Source: Phycisphaerae bacterium
GTDB taxonomy: Bacteria; Chloroflexota; Anaerolineae; 4572-78; J111
Direction of reading: 5' to 3'
Assembly (NCBI GenBank): GCA_028285035.1
Contig: JANQQF010000155.1
Coordinates: 1 to 64,000, forward strand
Length of the DNA: 64,000 nucleotides
A model generated the notes under the pieces. The model worked only from the letters and a program-made list of their open reading frames with translations. It searched no databases and was not told where the DNA came from. This document shows, piece by piece, positions 52,881-62,162 of the stretch; the stretch's first letter is position 1, and each line of letters opens with the position of its first letter. The position numbers were made by a program, and so were the translations under genes.

Positions 52881-54634
52881 GTGACATGCCGAACACGGAC
52901 CGCAAACGCTCTGATTGGGATACGATACGCCGCTTACTGGGCTACTTTGAAGGTGAAACAGCCTTGTTACTTGGGCTAGCCCTCATGTTGATTATGTCAG
53001 CGGTAGGACAAGCCGTTAGCCCAGCCCTGATTGGGCAAGCCATTGATCAGTATATTAGCCAAGATGACCGAGCCGGGTTAACCCAAACGATGCTGTTGCT
53101 GCTTGGTGTTTATCTAATTGGCTACATCGGATTTGCAGGACAGCTACGCCTACTAGGGACGTTATCCCAGAAATTGCTCAAGCGGTTGCGCGCCGATATC
53201 TTTGGGCACGTGCAGCGGCTCTCATTGGGCTACTTTCAGAAGCACGGCGCGGGTGATTTGATGAGCCGACTGGTGAATGATACGGATGTTATTGGCACGC
53301 TATTCTCCCAAACCCTGATGCAATCCCTTGGCTCGTTGGTTGGGCTAGTTGGGATCATCATCGCGATGTTTGCCCTCAATGTGCCTTTATCGCTGAGTAC
53401 TGTCATCATTTTGCCTGTTATGATATTGACCACGATCTACTTCTCCCGTCGTTCTCGGGTCGCGTTCCAGGAAACGCGGCGTACATTAGGCCAACTATCA
53501 ACGGACTTGGAAGAAAATCTCTCAACCGTGCGCGAGTCCCAATCCTTTGCCCGGACTAACATAAACATTGCCCAATTTGATCGTGATAATGCGGCCAACC
53601 GCGATGCCAATATTTATGCGACAAGTATCACGGCCGCCTTTTCGCCCACGATGGATGTCCTCTCCACCTTGGGCACGGTGCTGGTGGCGGGTGTTGGCGG
53701 CTGGTTAGCCTTTAACGACACGATTACCGTCGGGGTTGTCGTCGCTTTTCTGGCTTATGTCCAACGCTTCTTTCAGCCCGTGCAACAACTGTCCTCCCTA
53801 TACACTCAAATGCAAGCGGCCTTTGCAGCGGGTGATCGCGTTTTTGATCTACTTGAAACCGTCCCTGAGATTATAGATAAAACCGATGCGGTCGAATTGC
53901 CAGCAATGACGGGCCGCGTTGAATTCAATGACGTAGCCTTCGGTTACGACGATTCACAGGTGATCCTCAATGGTGTTAGCTTACAAGCCGAGGTGGGACA
54001 GACCATCGCCTTGATTGGAGAAACCGGCTCAGGGAAAAGCACCATCGTCAATTTGATTGGCCGCTTTTATGATGTCAATACCGGGCAGGTACTGGTGGAT
54101 GGCTACGACGTGCGGGATGTGACTCAATATAGCCTTCGTCAGCATATGAGTGAGGTCCCTCAAAACAGCTTCCTCTTTGCCGATACCATTGTGAGCAATA
54201 TTCGATATGGAAAGCCCGAGGCCAGTTTTGAGGAGGTTGAGGCCGCAGCCAAAGCCGCCCGTGCCCACGACTTTATTGTGGACTTGCCAGAGGGCTATGA
54301 GACCAAACTAGCGATGGAAGGGGCCTCAATTAGTCAGGGGCAACGGCAACTATTGTGCATTGCCCGCGCGATTTTGGCCAATCCCCGCCTGCTCATCCTG
54401 GATGAAGCCACCTCTAACATCGACACCCGCACCGAGCGATTGGTGCAAGAGGCCATTGACAATCTCCTGCAAGACCGCACCGCCTTTGTCATCGCCCACC
54501 GCCTCTCCACCATCCGCCACGCCGACCAAATCGTCGTCATCGGCGACGGCCAGATTCTGGAGCAAGGCTCACATGATGAATTGATTGGTCAGGATGGGTT
54601 TTATGCGAGGTTGTATCATAAGCAGCAGGTGTAA
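52877..54634 (+). CDS. ABC exporter half-transporter, catalytic-site subunit
   Basis: A 585-residue partner half-transporter. The six helices (about 25-320) are followed by an NBD with Walker A GETGSGKST, signature ISQGQRQ, Walker B LLILDEATSNID and the switch His in VIAHRLST. This subunit contributes the consensus catalytic Glu and His, while its signature is altered (SQGQ). Together with the upstream gene it should form a TM287/288-like heterodimer; the substrate is unknown. Confidence 0.92.
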   Translation: MSDMPNTDRKRSDWDTIRRLLGYFEGETALLLGLALMLIMSAVGQAVSPALIGQAIDQYISQDDRAGLTQTMLLLLGVYLIGYIGFAGQLRLLGTLSQKLLKRLRADIFGHVQRLSLGYFQKHGAGDLMSRLVNDTDVIGTLFSQTLMQSLGSLVGLVGIIIAMFALNVPLSLSTVIILPVMILTTIYFSRRSRVAFQETRRTLGQLSTDLEENLSTVRESQSFARTNINIAQFDRDNAANRDANIYATSITAAFSPTMDVLSTLGTVLVAGVGGWLAFNDTITVGVVVAFLAYVQRFFQPVQQLSSLYTQMQAAFAAGDRVFDLLETVPEIIDKTDAVELPAMTGRVEFNDVAFGYDDSQVILNGVSLQAEVGQTIALIGETGSGKSTIVNLIGRFYDVNTGQVLVDGYDVRDVTQYSLRQHMSEVPQNSFLFADTIVSNIRYGKPEASFEEVEAAAKAARAHDFIVDLPEGYETKLAMEGASISQGQRQLLCIARAILANPRLLILDEATSNIDTRTERLVQEAIDNLLQDRTAFVIAHRLSTIRHADQIVVIGDGQILEQGSHDELIGQDGFYARLYHKQQV

Positions 54635-54692
54635 GGTCTTTCCGAGTTGAATTGTCTGTCAAAATGAATTACTCAACATCCGAAAAACAAAG

Positions 54693-54698
54693 TATAAT
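54693..54698 (+). promoter_or_regulatory. -10 element before the DUF433 gene
   Basis: A consensus TATAAT about 22 nt before the ATG, with AAGGAG (54707-54712) between them. The -35 is weak. Confidence 0.5.
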
Positions 54699-54719
54699 TG
54701 TAGAGTAAGGAGTTTAGTT

Positions 54720-55013
54720 ATGGCAACAATCATCGATATTGGATCACTTATCGTCAGGTCAGCAGATATTCATAGCGGACGCCCTCGCATTGCAGGCACA
54801 GGAGTCACTGTCCAACGTATTGTAAGTTGGTATAAACTGGGTCTCAGCGCCGAAGAAATCGTGGATGAAATTGACCATTTGACATTGGCCCAAGTTTACG
54901 CCGCCTTAACCTACTACCACGCCAATCGTGATGAAATTGAAGATATGTTGGCAGCCGAAGTAAAAACAGCACTTCAGCTTGAGCAAGATCACATCCCACC
55001 TGAGCCGTCATAA
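54720..55013 (+). CDS. DUF433 antitoxin-like protein
   Basis: A 97-residue protein of the DUF433 (VapB-like) family. The signature is SADIHSGRPRIAGTGVTVQRIVSWYKLGLSAEEI, then DHLTLAQVYAALTYYHANRDEI, a winged-helix-like fold known in type II toxin-antitoxin pairs. It overlaps the next ATG by 1 nt (TAATG), giving coupling with the DUF5615 gene. Confidence 0.87.
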   Translation: MATIIDIGSLIVRSADIHSGRPRIAGTGVTVQRIVSWYKLGLSAEEIVDEIDHLTLAQVYAALTYYHANRDEIEDMLAAEVKTALQLEQDHIPPEPS

Positions 55014-55372
55014 TGAAGATTCACCTCTATATCGATGAAGACTCGATGAACCGAGCCTTGGTCAATGGTTTAAAGGCCAGGAACATTGATGTGACAACAG
55101 CCTTTGAGGCAAATATGATTGAGCAGCCAGATGAAGCGCAACTAGATTATGCTGCCTCGGAAGGTCGGGTATTATACAGTTTTAATGTTGGTGATTTTTA
55201 CCAACTTCATACACTATATCTTTCTTCAGGCAAAACCCACCCCGGAATTGTCCTCGGTCCACAGCAACTCTTCTCTGTGGGTGAACAACTTCGTCGATTA
55301 CTCAAACTCATCGCCACAAAATCAGCCGAAGAGATGCAGAATCAAGTTGAATTTTTAGGACATTGGGGGTAA
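55013..55372 (+). CDS. DUF5615 PIN-like toxin candidate
   Basis: A 119-residue PIN-like nuclease-fold protein. DEDSMNRALVNGLKARNIDVTTAFEANMIEQPDEAQL, the SEGRVLYSFNVGDFYQLH segment and the Asp residues at the start (IDED) match DUF5615. With the DUF433 gene it forms the standard two-gene module. Toxicity is not evident from sequence alone. Confidence 0.85.
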   Translation: MKIHLYIDEDSMNRALVNGLKARNIDVTTAFEANMIEQPDEAQLDYAASEGRVLYSFNVGDFYQLHTLYLSSGKTHPGIVLGPQQLFSVGEQLRRLLKLIATKSAEEMQNQVEFLGHWG

Positions 55373-55389
55373 TCGTTCTCCTACATTGC

Positions 55390-55409
55390 CAAACTCGAAA
55401 TAGAGTTTG
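55390..55409. terminator. hairpin downstream of the DUF5615 gene
   Basis: CAAACTC (55390-55396) and GAGTTTG (55403-55409) form a 7-bp stem with a 6-nt loop (GAAATA). A related CAAACCCGAAACAGAGTTT block recurs at 57419-57437, so this is likely a dispersed repeat. Confidence 0.45.
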
Positions 55410-55460
55410 GGAGCGATGATCTCGATTTGGGAGAACTTTCAGGTTGATCAAAAAACAAAA

Positions 55461-56042
55461 CTATTCACTATCATCAACTACAGCAAAATACCAACCATCT
55501 TCTTCAATTTCGCCTGACGTTTTTTGAAATTGAAATGTAACCTGATGGATACCTTCCTCGACGTCTGCTCGCCAGCAAAAGACGCTCCATCCCGACCCTG
55601 AGGCATGATCCACGGACACATTATTACTGGATATATCCAACCAATTCACGGTAAGCACTTCGGTTAACTCAATCTCATTCACAAATATAGAAATACGACC
55701 AAGAACTTGCCCTGTGTGATCTAACCTATCGCCTTCCTCTAAAAGAGGTCCAACATCTACAACGACACAAATTGAACTATTGTATCCCCTATCTTCAAAA
55801 CGCACGCCTTCAAATATCATCGTCGGATCAAGATTATGCTGATAAGCTGTCAACAAGGTTATACTTGATTCTGGGGGACTAACATCGGCAATATAATCGG
55901 GCCGAGGGCGGGCTGTGGGCAGTACCTCCGGAAATTCTTCGGATGTTTCAGTTTGTTGGATCATTTGAGGGACAGGATTTGGAGTGATGGTACAAGCCAT
56001 CAAACATAAACAAATGACGAACATCAATAGCTGTTTCTGCAA
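55461..56042 (-). CDS. lipoprotein of unknown function
   Basis: A 193-residue protein with a signal peptide and lipobox (CLMACT), a Pro/Thr linker (about 20-45), then a beta-rich domain containing GVRFEDRGYNSSICVVVDVGPLL and a WRADVEEGIHQVTFQFQKTSGE segment. I do not recognise a family; the beta pattern could be a carbohydrate-binding or adhesive fold. It is 37 nt downstream of the WD40 lipoprotein on the same strand. Confidence 0.65.
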   Translation of the reverse strand: MQKQLLMFVICLCLMACTITPNPVPQMIQQTETSEEFPEVLPTARPRPDYIADVSPPESSITLLTAYQHNLDPTMIFEGVRFEDRGYNSSICVVVDVGPLLEEGDRLDHTGQVLGRISIFVNEIELTEVLTVNWLDISSNNVSVDHASGSGWSVFCWRADVEEGIHQVTFQFQKTSGEIEEDGWYFAVVDDSE

Positions 56043-56079
56043 TTTTTTCTCCGTTTGTTGACTGGGTAGTCAGCATCGA

Positions 56080-57348
56080 CTACTCGATTGTTAACTCTGT
56101 CTGCCCCGTCTCTACATCCCAAACACGTGCCGTATCGTCTTTGCTGAGCGATATGATCCTACGATTACTGGAAAGCCAAACAAGATCGGTAACCCAGTCG
56201 GTATGCCCCTCTAAAATGATTTTTAGAGGGGCTGACAAGCTCTCATAAGGGGGAACATTGTTTGATAATTTCCAAATCTGTATGTGGTTGTCCCAATCAC
56301 CTATGGCTAGGTGAGTCCCATCAGGAGACCAGGCTACAGTTAAAGTAGGTTGCTCACCCTGTTTAAGTTGGGTCAATTCTTTACCTGAGGTAGCATCCCA
56401 AATTCTTGTGGTCTGATCCAAGCTCGTTGAAGCTAACAGATTTCCATCGGGAGACCACTCTACGTCCTGAATCCATTCTGTATGACCTTGTAAAATATGG
56501 GTCGGTTGTTCCTGCGATAGCTCCCAGATCCATATCAGATTCGGGTCAGATTCATCATTACGGGCTACGATGGCAAATTTGCTGCCATCTGGATGCCAAG
56601 CGACTGGCGTTACATTGTTATGACCCTCAAGTAACCGAGCCTGTTCTTTATCGGTTGTGTCCCAGACCCGTATCGTACGATCAGAACTGACTGAAACAAG
56701 TTGAGTTCCATTGGGTACCCAACTGATATTATCAATCCTACGGCTATGCCCCTCCAAGACACTGACCTGTTCATTACGATCTATATTCCAGAGCCAAATA
56801 TCATAGACTACGTCCTCAAAAACTTCTGGCTCAAGACTACTTCTGTTATCGAAACCGCCGTGAATGTGGGAAACAAATTGAGTGATATCAATGGCAGCAA
56901 GTTGGGTGCCATCTGGCGACCAACGCACAGTTTGCAAGCCCCTCAGTCTCCTCTTTGTTAGGCCTGCTAGTGCCTTTCCTCTTCGAGCATCCCATAATCT
57001 GACGGTCCCATCCTCACCCGCTGAAGCAAGCATCTTGCCGTCAGGCGACCAATCAACACTTGAAACAAGTTCACCATGATCAACTAATAGATATTGTAAA
57101 TTTAGTGTCCTTAAATTGTATACTCGGACACCCAATTTACCTGCAACCGCCAAGAACTCTTCACTTGGATGAAGGGCTAATTCATTGACGATGGATTGAT
57201 TTCTCGACACGATATACATTGGATAGTCAGGTTTTCCAGCACAACTAACGATTAAGATAATCGAAAGAAGACAAAGCAGGTAAATAAGGCCTCGTTTTTT
57301 GACTATATTCAAAAGTAAATTAAGACGTTCTAATCGACGGAACTGCAT
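56080..57348 (-). CDS. WD40-repeat protein, probable lipoprotein
   Basis: A 422-residue protein. The N-terminus is basic and then hydrophobic (LIYLLCLLSIILIVSCAG), fitting a lipobox (IVSC). About eight WD40 blades follow, from VSSVDWSPDGKMLASAGEDG to VTDLVWLSSNRRIISLSKDD, several ending in WD. The ring probably serves as an extracellular interaction platform. It is followed by the small lipoprotein and preceded by the XPB-like helicase gene. Confidence 0.85.
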   Translation of the reverse strand: MQFRRLERLNLLLNIVKKRGLIYLLCLLSIILIVSCAGKPDYPMYIVSRNQSIVNELALHPSEEFLAVAGKLGVRVYNLRTLNLQYLLVDHGELVSSVDWSPDGKMLASAGEDGTVRLWDARRGKALAGLTKRRLRGLQTVRWSPDGTQLAAIDITQFVSHIHGGFDNRSSLEPEVFEDVVYDIWLWNIDRNEQVSVLEGHSRRIDNISWVPNGTQLVSVSSDRTIRVWDTTDKEQARLLEGHNNVTPVAWHPDGSKFAIVARNDESDPNLIWIWELSQEQPTHILQGHTEWIQDVEWSPDGNLLASTSLDQTTRIWDATSGKELTQLKQGEQPTLTVAWSPDGTHLAIGDWDNHIQIWKLSNNVPPYESLSAPLKIILEGHTDWVTDLVWLSSNRRIISLSKDDTARVWDVETGQTELTIE

Positions 57349-57481
57349 AAAAATATCCTTTTTATTGTGCCATTTAGAGCAGTGTCAATGGTGGATTCGA
57401 TAATAATGAACTCATGGAGCCAAACCCGAAACAGAGTTTTTCCCTCAACCTCGCTCTCAAACAGAGTTCGGAAGCAACGAT

Positions 57482-58942
57482 CTACGCCCGAGGCTTCCGC
57501 TGCCGAGCAATCCGCTCATCCACCGTCTTTCGGGCAATGACCTCATACAAAATAGCCTCGGCATTACCTTGTTTACGCAGCACCCGGCCTAACCGCTGTA
57601 CATACTCCCGGGCACTGGCACTGCCGCCCAAGACCACAGCAACTTTGGCTTCGGGCACATCCACCCCTTCATTGAGCACTTTTGAGGTGACAATTGCTTG
57701 ATATGTCCTCTCGCGAAAGCCATCCAGGATGGCCTTTCGTTCGGCGGCGACGGTTTGGTGGGTGATGACGGGGATGAGGTGGTGGCGGGCGATTTGGTAG
57801 GCGAAGCGATTGTGGGCGGTGAAGATGAGGATTTGTTGGTCACGGTGTTCACGCAGGAGTTGATCTAGAATGTCTAGCTTGCCTTGGGCTTGGTGGACAA
57901 TCTCTTTAAGTTTTAGCTCCGCAACCTTGGCTCGCCTCGCTCCAACCTCTTTGGCACTCAGCATTGTAAAGGTATGCCACCAGCCAGGACCGTGTTTCTC
58001 GCGTAGTCGGGCCTCACGGATGTAGCCAGTGTATGTGGCGTAGGCTTCGTCGTAAGCGGTTCGCTCTTCTGGCGTCAGGTCAATCCGAATGCGTTGGGTG
58101 CGATATTCGGCGAGTTGGTTCCCAGTGAGGTCGTCAATTTTTTTGTAGTACAGGACCGGGCCAACCAACTCATCAAGCAGACTAGCCGGATCTGAAATGG
58201 CGTTGGGCTGGGTGAGATACGGGGCACGTTCCTCCCGAATTTTCAAAGCAGCCATTTCTTTGGGGGTGAGATGGTCCGGGTACGTCGCGGTCAACCCCAG
58301 ACGATATGGCGCAGCGCACATCAAGCCGATTTCGTGCCAAGAGGGGGCGGGTAGATGATGGATTTCATCGAAAACAATGAGTTTGAACTCATTGCCTAAG
58401 AGTTCGCTTTGGGCCCAAGCACTGGGGTAGGTGGTGACGGTAATTGGCTCCAACTTCTTTTCCTGCCCATACCATACCCCAATGGTCATTTGAAACGCAT
58501 TTTCCAGAATGGCGTACCACTGGTGTAGCAGATCAAGTGTTGGCACAATCACCAGGGTGCTCACCGCACAATCTGTGATGGCACGCAAGGCCACAAACGT
58601 TTTACCCGCTCCGGTTGGTAAGACAATACTCCCCCACCGTTCACCAGACTCCCAGTGGGTTAAGGCCTCAGTTTGATACGCGTGCGGCTCACGGTCGTCG
58701 TGCAAGGTTAACTTTAAATTATCCCAGCGAGGAATACTATTTCGAATACCCTGCTGCTTGAGCCAAGGCCGAACGACCCGATAATGCACGGCTGGACAGC
58801 GCCATTTGGCATTGACCCATTGAAAGCAGTCCGGCACCGTCTCACGTTCAGGCACATTGTTCAAGACAATCGTGCCCCCCTGAAAATAGGCAGCAGGCGG
58901 CTCTTCACTGAGGTTGCGTATTTTTACTTGTTTTTTAGGCAT
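57482..58942 (-). CDS. XPB/Rad25-like DEAD/H helicase
   Basis: A 486-residue SF2 helicase of the XPB-like group. Motif I is PTGAGKT, motif II is FDEIHH, the motif III equivalent LGLTATY, then the C domain with VLNEGVDVPEAKVAVVLGG and ASAREYVQRLGRVLRKQG. The N-terminal about 100 residues (RNLSEEPPAAYFQGG) may be a damage-recognition-like domain as in bacterial XPB. It is typical of bacterial and archaeal XPB homologs, presumably involved in repair. An XPB-partner nuclease is not adjacent. Confidence 0.88.
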   Translation of the reverse strand: MPKKQVKIRNLSEEPPAAYFQGGTIVLNNVPERETVPDCFQWVNAKWRCPAVHYRVVRPWLKQQGIRNSIPRWDNLKLTLHDDREPHAYQTEALTHWESGERWGSIVLPTGAGKTFVALRAITDCAVSTLVIVPTLDLLHQWYAILENAFQMTIGVWYGQEKKLEPITVTTYPSAWAQSELLGNEFKLIVFDEIHHLPAPSWHEIGLMCAAPYRLGLTATYPDHLTPKEMAALKIREERAPYLTQPNAISDPASLLDELVGPVLYYKKIDDLTGNQLAEYRTQRIRIDLTPEERTAYDEAYATYTGYIREARLREKHGPGWWHTFTMLSAKEVGARRAKVAELKLKEIVHQAQGKLDILDQLLREHRDQQILIFTAHNRFAYQIARHHLIPVITHQTVAAERKAILDGFRERTYQAIVTSKVLNEGVDVPEAKVAVVLGGSASAREYVQRLGRVLRKQGNAEAILYEVIARKTVDERIARQRKPRA

Positions 58943-59417
58943 TTGACAATCTCTTTGATAAATCCGCCATCTTTCTCACATTCGTTATCCTTCTGGTTTC
59001 AGATTTATTCATCCACCAACATTAACAATTTTAAAATCACAAGTTGCAAATTCCAAATTATCTGGTACGTTAGTATAGGTTAAATTTAACATTTAACCTT
59101 ATTTAAGGGAACGTAGTCAAAGGCTACAATCAATAATCTTGTAGTCAGGGCAACTTGTATGAGTTTCTTCAATTCAAAATTTCAACATTCTATCTTCGGC
59201 AGTGAACCACTAGTAGTCAAACACTACCAAAAGCAAAAATATCTCTCAACATCAAAACATTCAAATAACCAATAAAAATATACTCAGGCAAGTTTAGTAA
59301 TCAGGTTTAGAAGGAAGGAAGGAGGATTATTTCACGAGCTAAAAATAATTCATTGATCTTCGTTGTTTTACATTAAATATAAAAGACTAAAAATTTAAAG
59401 TTACATGGAGAGTAAAA
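58943..59417. other. 475-nt gap with hairpin and purine-rich leader
   Basis: No gene seen. GGTTAAAT (59078-59085) and ATTTAACC (59091-59098) form a hairpin with a 5-nt loop. From 59306 a purine-rich block (AAGGAAGGAAGGAGG) precedes an AT-rich leader to the start at 59418. The last 18 nt (GGAGAGTAAAA before ATG) are nearly identical to those of the tandem paralog at 62163. Confidence 0.6.
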
Positions 59418-61403
59418 ATGAAAGGTTTGACTCCAATTAGATTTATCACAATTTCAATCACTTTTCTCTTTGTGGTCGCGATGCTTGTATCATCGGTCTC
59501 GGCCTCAGGTCACGACACCCCATCAGATGCCGTTTCACTCGACGACGAGGTCACGCAAGGCGCTTTAATCCCGCTAGAACAGCACTGGTACAAAATCACA
59601 CTCGACTCAGATGTAGCCCAACTCGCCTTACGTCTGGTGATTGATCCAAACGAATCAGATGCAATCGATTTTGTCACCTTGAGCGTTTTTGAAGCAGGCG
59701 AAATTTCTCTATTTGACGACGGCGATGTTAGTCAGATGACCACTTTCGCAACAGGTGATGTAGTTCTGTTTGATAATGACCCTGATACGGGGGAACGGTA
59801 TTGGGGCGGCAATGTAGAAGGCTCAAACACCTACTACATCCAAGTTGCCAACGAAAGTGATTTTGAATTTGATTACTTCTTGTTCAACGAGAAAGTTAAC
59901 ATAATTCTTGAGGAACCAGAGGTTGATGAGCCTGAAGAAATTACGCCAGAGGTTGAGGCGGAAGTTACCGAAGAGGTTGCTGAGGACGCTGAAGTAGTCG
60001 AGGCTGAAGTTGAAGATTCTGAAGCAGATGTCGAAGCAGATGTTTCAGTTGATTTCCTTCTGGGCACTCCAGATAATCCAGCACCCCTACTACCTGGTCT
60101 TAACCGAGGGTCGATTCCAGCAGGTGAAACTTATGTTTATGAGTTCAAAAAAGCCAATTTGGCTGATTTAGAGGATTTGGTTCTGCCCTTACAATTCACT
60201 ATGTTTGCTACTCCAGATAATGGGCATCGTCGACATTATGTCAACTTTGAACTGTATGATGCTGTAGAGTATGAAAAATGGGTCAATGGCGAAATTGACA
60301 AGCCAAACAACTTTGGGGCAGGGATGATAAGCGACCGACGCGATGATGATTACCTGACTCTTGAACGAAGCTGGCGCGGTTCCGTAATCAACAATGATGA
60401 TTATTACATTGCGGTTACCAATGGGGCCGAGGTTGAAGTCGATTACTGGTTATATAACGACGAGGACATTTATAACCCCATTCTCGGAGAACTTCCTGAG
60501 CCACCCCAGCCTGTCATTTTTGCCGCAGGTGCATCTCCTCAGACCGCTGTGGCTTTGAAGCTAGGTCTGAATAAGGCAACCCTCGGCCCCGGTGAGGAAG
60601 CGTGGTACAGCTTCCGTATCACCGACTTTGATGAAAATCAGCTCGAGCAAATGGCCTTGACGATGGTAACCACGCCTAGTGATGGTAACCGTATCCGAAA
60701 TATGGTCTTCGATGTCTTCACCGCTGGGGATGTAAACGCCTGGTCACCTGGAGATAATACCCAAATCACCAATTTGGGCGCGGGTCAGGTTGTTGTGCGT
60801 GATAGTAACCCATTGACAGGTGAACGCTTTTGGCAAGGTTGGGTTCTCGACAATGATCTTTATTTGGTTCAAATCCGCAATGGTAACGACATCCCAATGG
60901 ATTACTGGCTCTACACGGGTGACGTTTACTCCCCTGAACTGGGGGAACCGACTGTCCCAATTGTCAGAACGTTTGAGAAAGGGACAGCCCCTGGCAATCC
61001 TAACGAATTTGAACTTGGGGTAAATGATGGTGAGCTCGAATCTGGTGAAGAAGTTTGGTATACCTTCCGCCGTTTGGATGCGCCAAAGGGATCACGGGTT
61101 GACACAAGTTTTACTTTGGTCTTCACGCCAAACAACGGCAACAACATTCGCGATATCAACATCGAATTGTTTGAGCCGGCTGCTTTACGTGATTGGTCGC
61201 CCGATGATTTTGAGGGTATTGTCCCCTTTGGTCGGGGTGAGCGAGTTGAGCGAGATGGCAGTGATTTAACAGGTGAGTTTATCTGGAAAGGCCAAGTCAA
61301 TGCCGGTGATTTGTACTACATGCGGGTCATTAATCGCTCTGGTACAGATATTGATTTCGATATTTTCCCAGAAGATGTTATTGCTGTCGATCAATTAAAT
61401 TAA
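59418..61403 (+). CDS. exported repeat protein, paralog 1
   Basis: A 661-residue protein with a signal peptide (residues 1-30, FITISITFLFVVAMLVSS). It contains four related beta-rich domains: about 32-165, 217-362, 372-520 and 524-658. Each starts with (Q)W/YY(K/S)(I/F)T/R-like segments and ends with DFxFDYFLF- or DYWLY-like strands. The pattern resembles bacterial pre-peptidase C-terminal domains. Domain 1 and 2 are joined by a Glu/Val-rich acidic linker (about 166-213). There is no enzymatic domain. GGAG precedes the ATG at 7 nt. It is followed by a strong terminator. It could be an abundant surface protein; the function is unknown. Confidence 0.8.
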   Translation: MKGLTPIRFITISITFLFVVAMLVSSVSASGHDTPSDAVSLDDEVTQGALIPLEQHWYKITLDSDVAQLALRLVIDPNESDAIDFVTLSVFEAGEISLFDDGDVSQMTTFATGDVVLFDNDPDTGERYWGGNVEGSNTYYIQVANESDFEFDYFLFNEKVNIILEEPEVDEPEEITPEVEAEVTEEVAEDAEVVEAEVEDSEADVEADVSVDFLLGTPDNPAPLLPGLNRGSIPAGETYVYEFKKANLADLEDLVLPLQFTMFATPDNGHRRHYVNFELYDAVEYEKWVNGEIDKPNNFGAGMISDRRDDDYLTLERSWRGSVINNDDYYIAVTNGAEVEVDYWLYNDEDIYNPILGELPEPPQPVIFAAGASPQTAVALKLGLNKATLGPGEEAWYSFRITDFDENQLEQMALTMVTTPSDGNRIRNMVFDVFTAGDVNAWSPGDNTQITNLGAGQVVVRDSNPLTGERFWQGWVLDNDLYLVQIRNGNDIPMDYWLYTGDVYSPELGEPTVPIVRTFEKGTAPGNPNEFELGVNDGELESGEEVWYTFRRLDAPKGSRVDTSFTLVFTPNNGNNIRDINIELFEPAALRDWSPDDFEGIVPFGRGERVERDGSDLTGEFIWKGQVNAGDLYYMRVINRSGTDIDFDIFPEDVIAVDQLN

Positions 61404-62162
61404 TTTAATCTAAATCGTAACTTAAAGAGGGGAAACGTTCTTGTTTCTCCTCTTTTTTATTCCATATCTGATCAAAAAATTTAAGTCTTTTCTTAAATTG
61501 TATGTTCAATTCATCTTAGGCTGGTTGATTGTTTACAAGATTATATGCACAAGCAAACTTTGAAGCATCAGACCAAGAATTTATTAGACAGTTAACTAAA
61601 TAATCCCTCTTAATTTACGCCTCTTTTTCCTCATCAATCTCTTAAAAACTCAATTTTTTTTATCTTCCTCTCAAAAATTTGTTAAATTCCTCTATTTTTC
61701 CGTAGTTTCTACGGAAAAAAATTTAGAGGTAATAGGAATATTTGACGATACCCGCAAACACATTTTAGAGATATACTACCATATATAAGAATTAAAATTA
61801 AAGATAACTGACAACATCAACCAGAAAATCATAACTATCTAGAAAATCGCAATTTGAGACTATGGAACCTGAAAACTGTAGGGCCCAATCCTACAGTTAG
61901 AAAATTTTAACTTTTAATCAATTCTACCTTCAAATTCAGATTTTCACCTTTTCATAAAACAATTTCTCATTATCCTGAAACATCATAAATAAATAATGAT
62001 AGCTGAGGTACGATTAGACACATTTGGTAGAGAGAATAGAGAGAAAGGAGGTTCATCCTGGAGGAGTATTTAATATAATTTACCAATCAGAAGTTAATTT
62101 AGAAACAGTTTACATAACACCAAAAATAGTAGTTAAAATTTAATGTTACACGGAGAGTAAAA
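61404..62162. other. 759-nt gap with terminators and further hairpins
   Basis: No gene seen. After the terminator at 61424-61458 there are two more hairpins: TTTTTCCGTAG (61695-61705) with CTACGGAAAAA (61709-61719), extended by CCTCTA/TAGAGG (61689-61694 and 61724-61729); and AACTGTAGG (61874-61882) with CCTACAGTT (61890-61898). A purine-rich leader (GAGAAAGGAGG near 62040, GGAGGAG near 62060) precedes the second paralog. Confidence 0.7.
61424..61458 (+). terminator. rho-independent terminator of paralog 1
   Basis: AAAGAGGGGAAAC (61424-61436) and GTTTCTCCTCTTT (61443-61455) form a 13-bp stem with one G-T pair and a 6-nt loop, followed by a T-run. It begins 21 nt after the stop codon. Confidence 0.9.

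Noticed and set aside
59873..60067. Ser/Thr-rich minus-strand frame over the acidic linker
   Set aside because: It is the antisense of the Glu/Val-rich linker of paralog 1 and has no other support.
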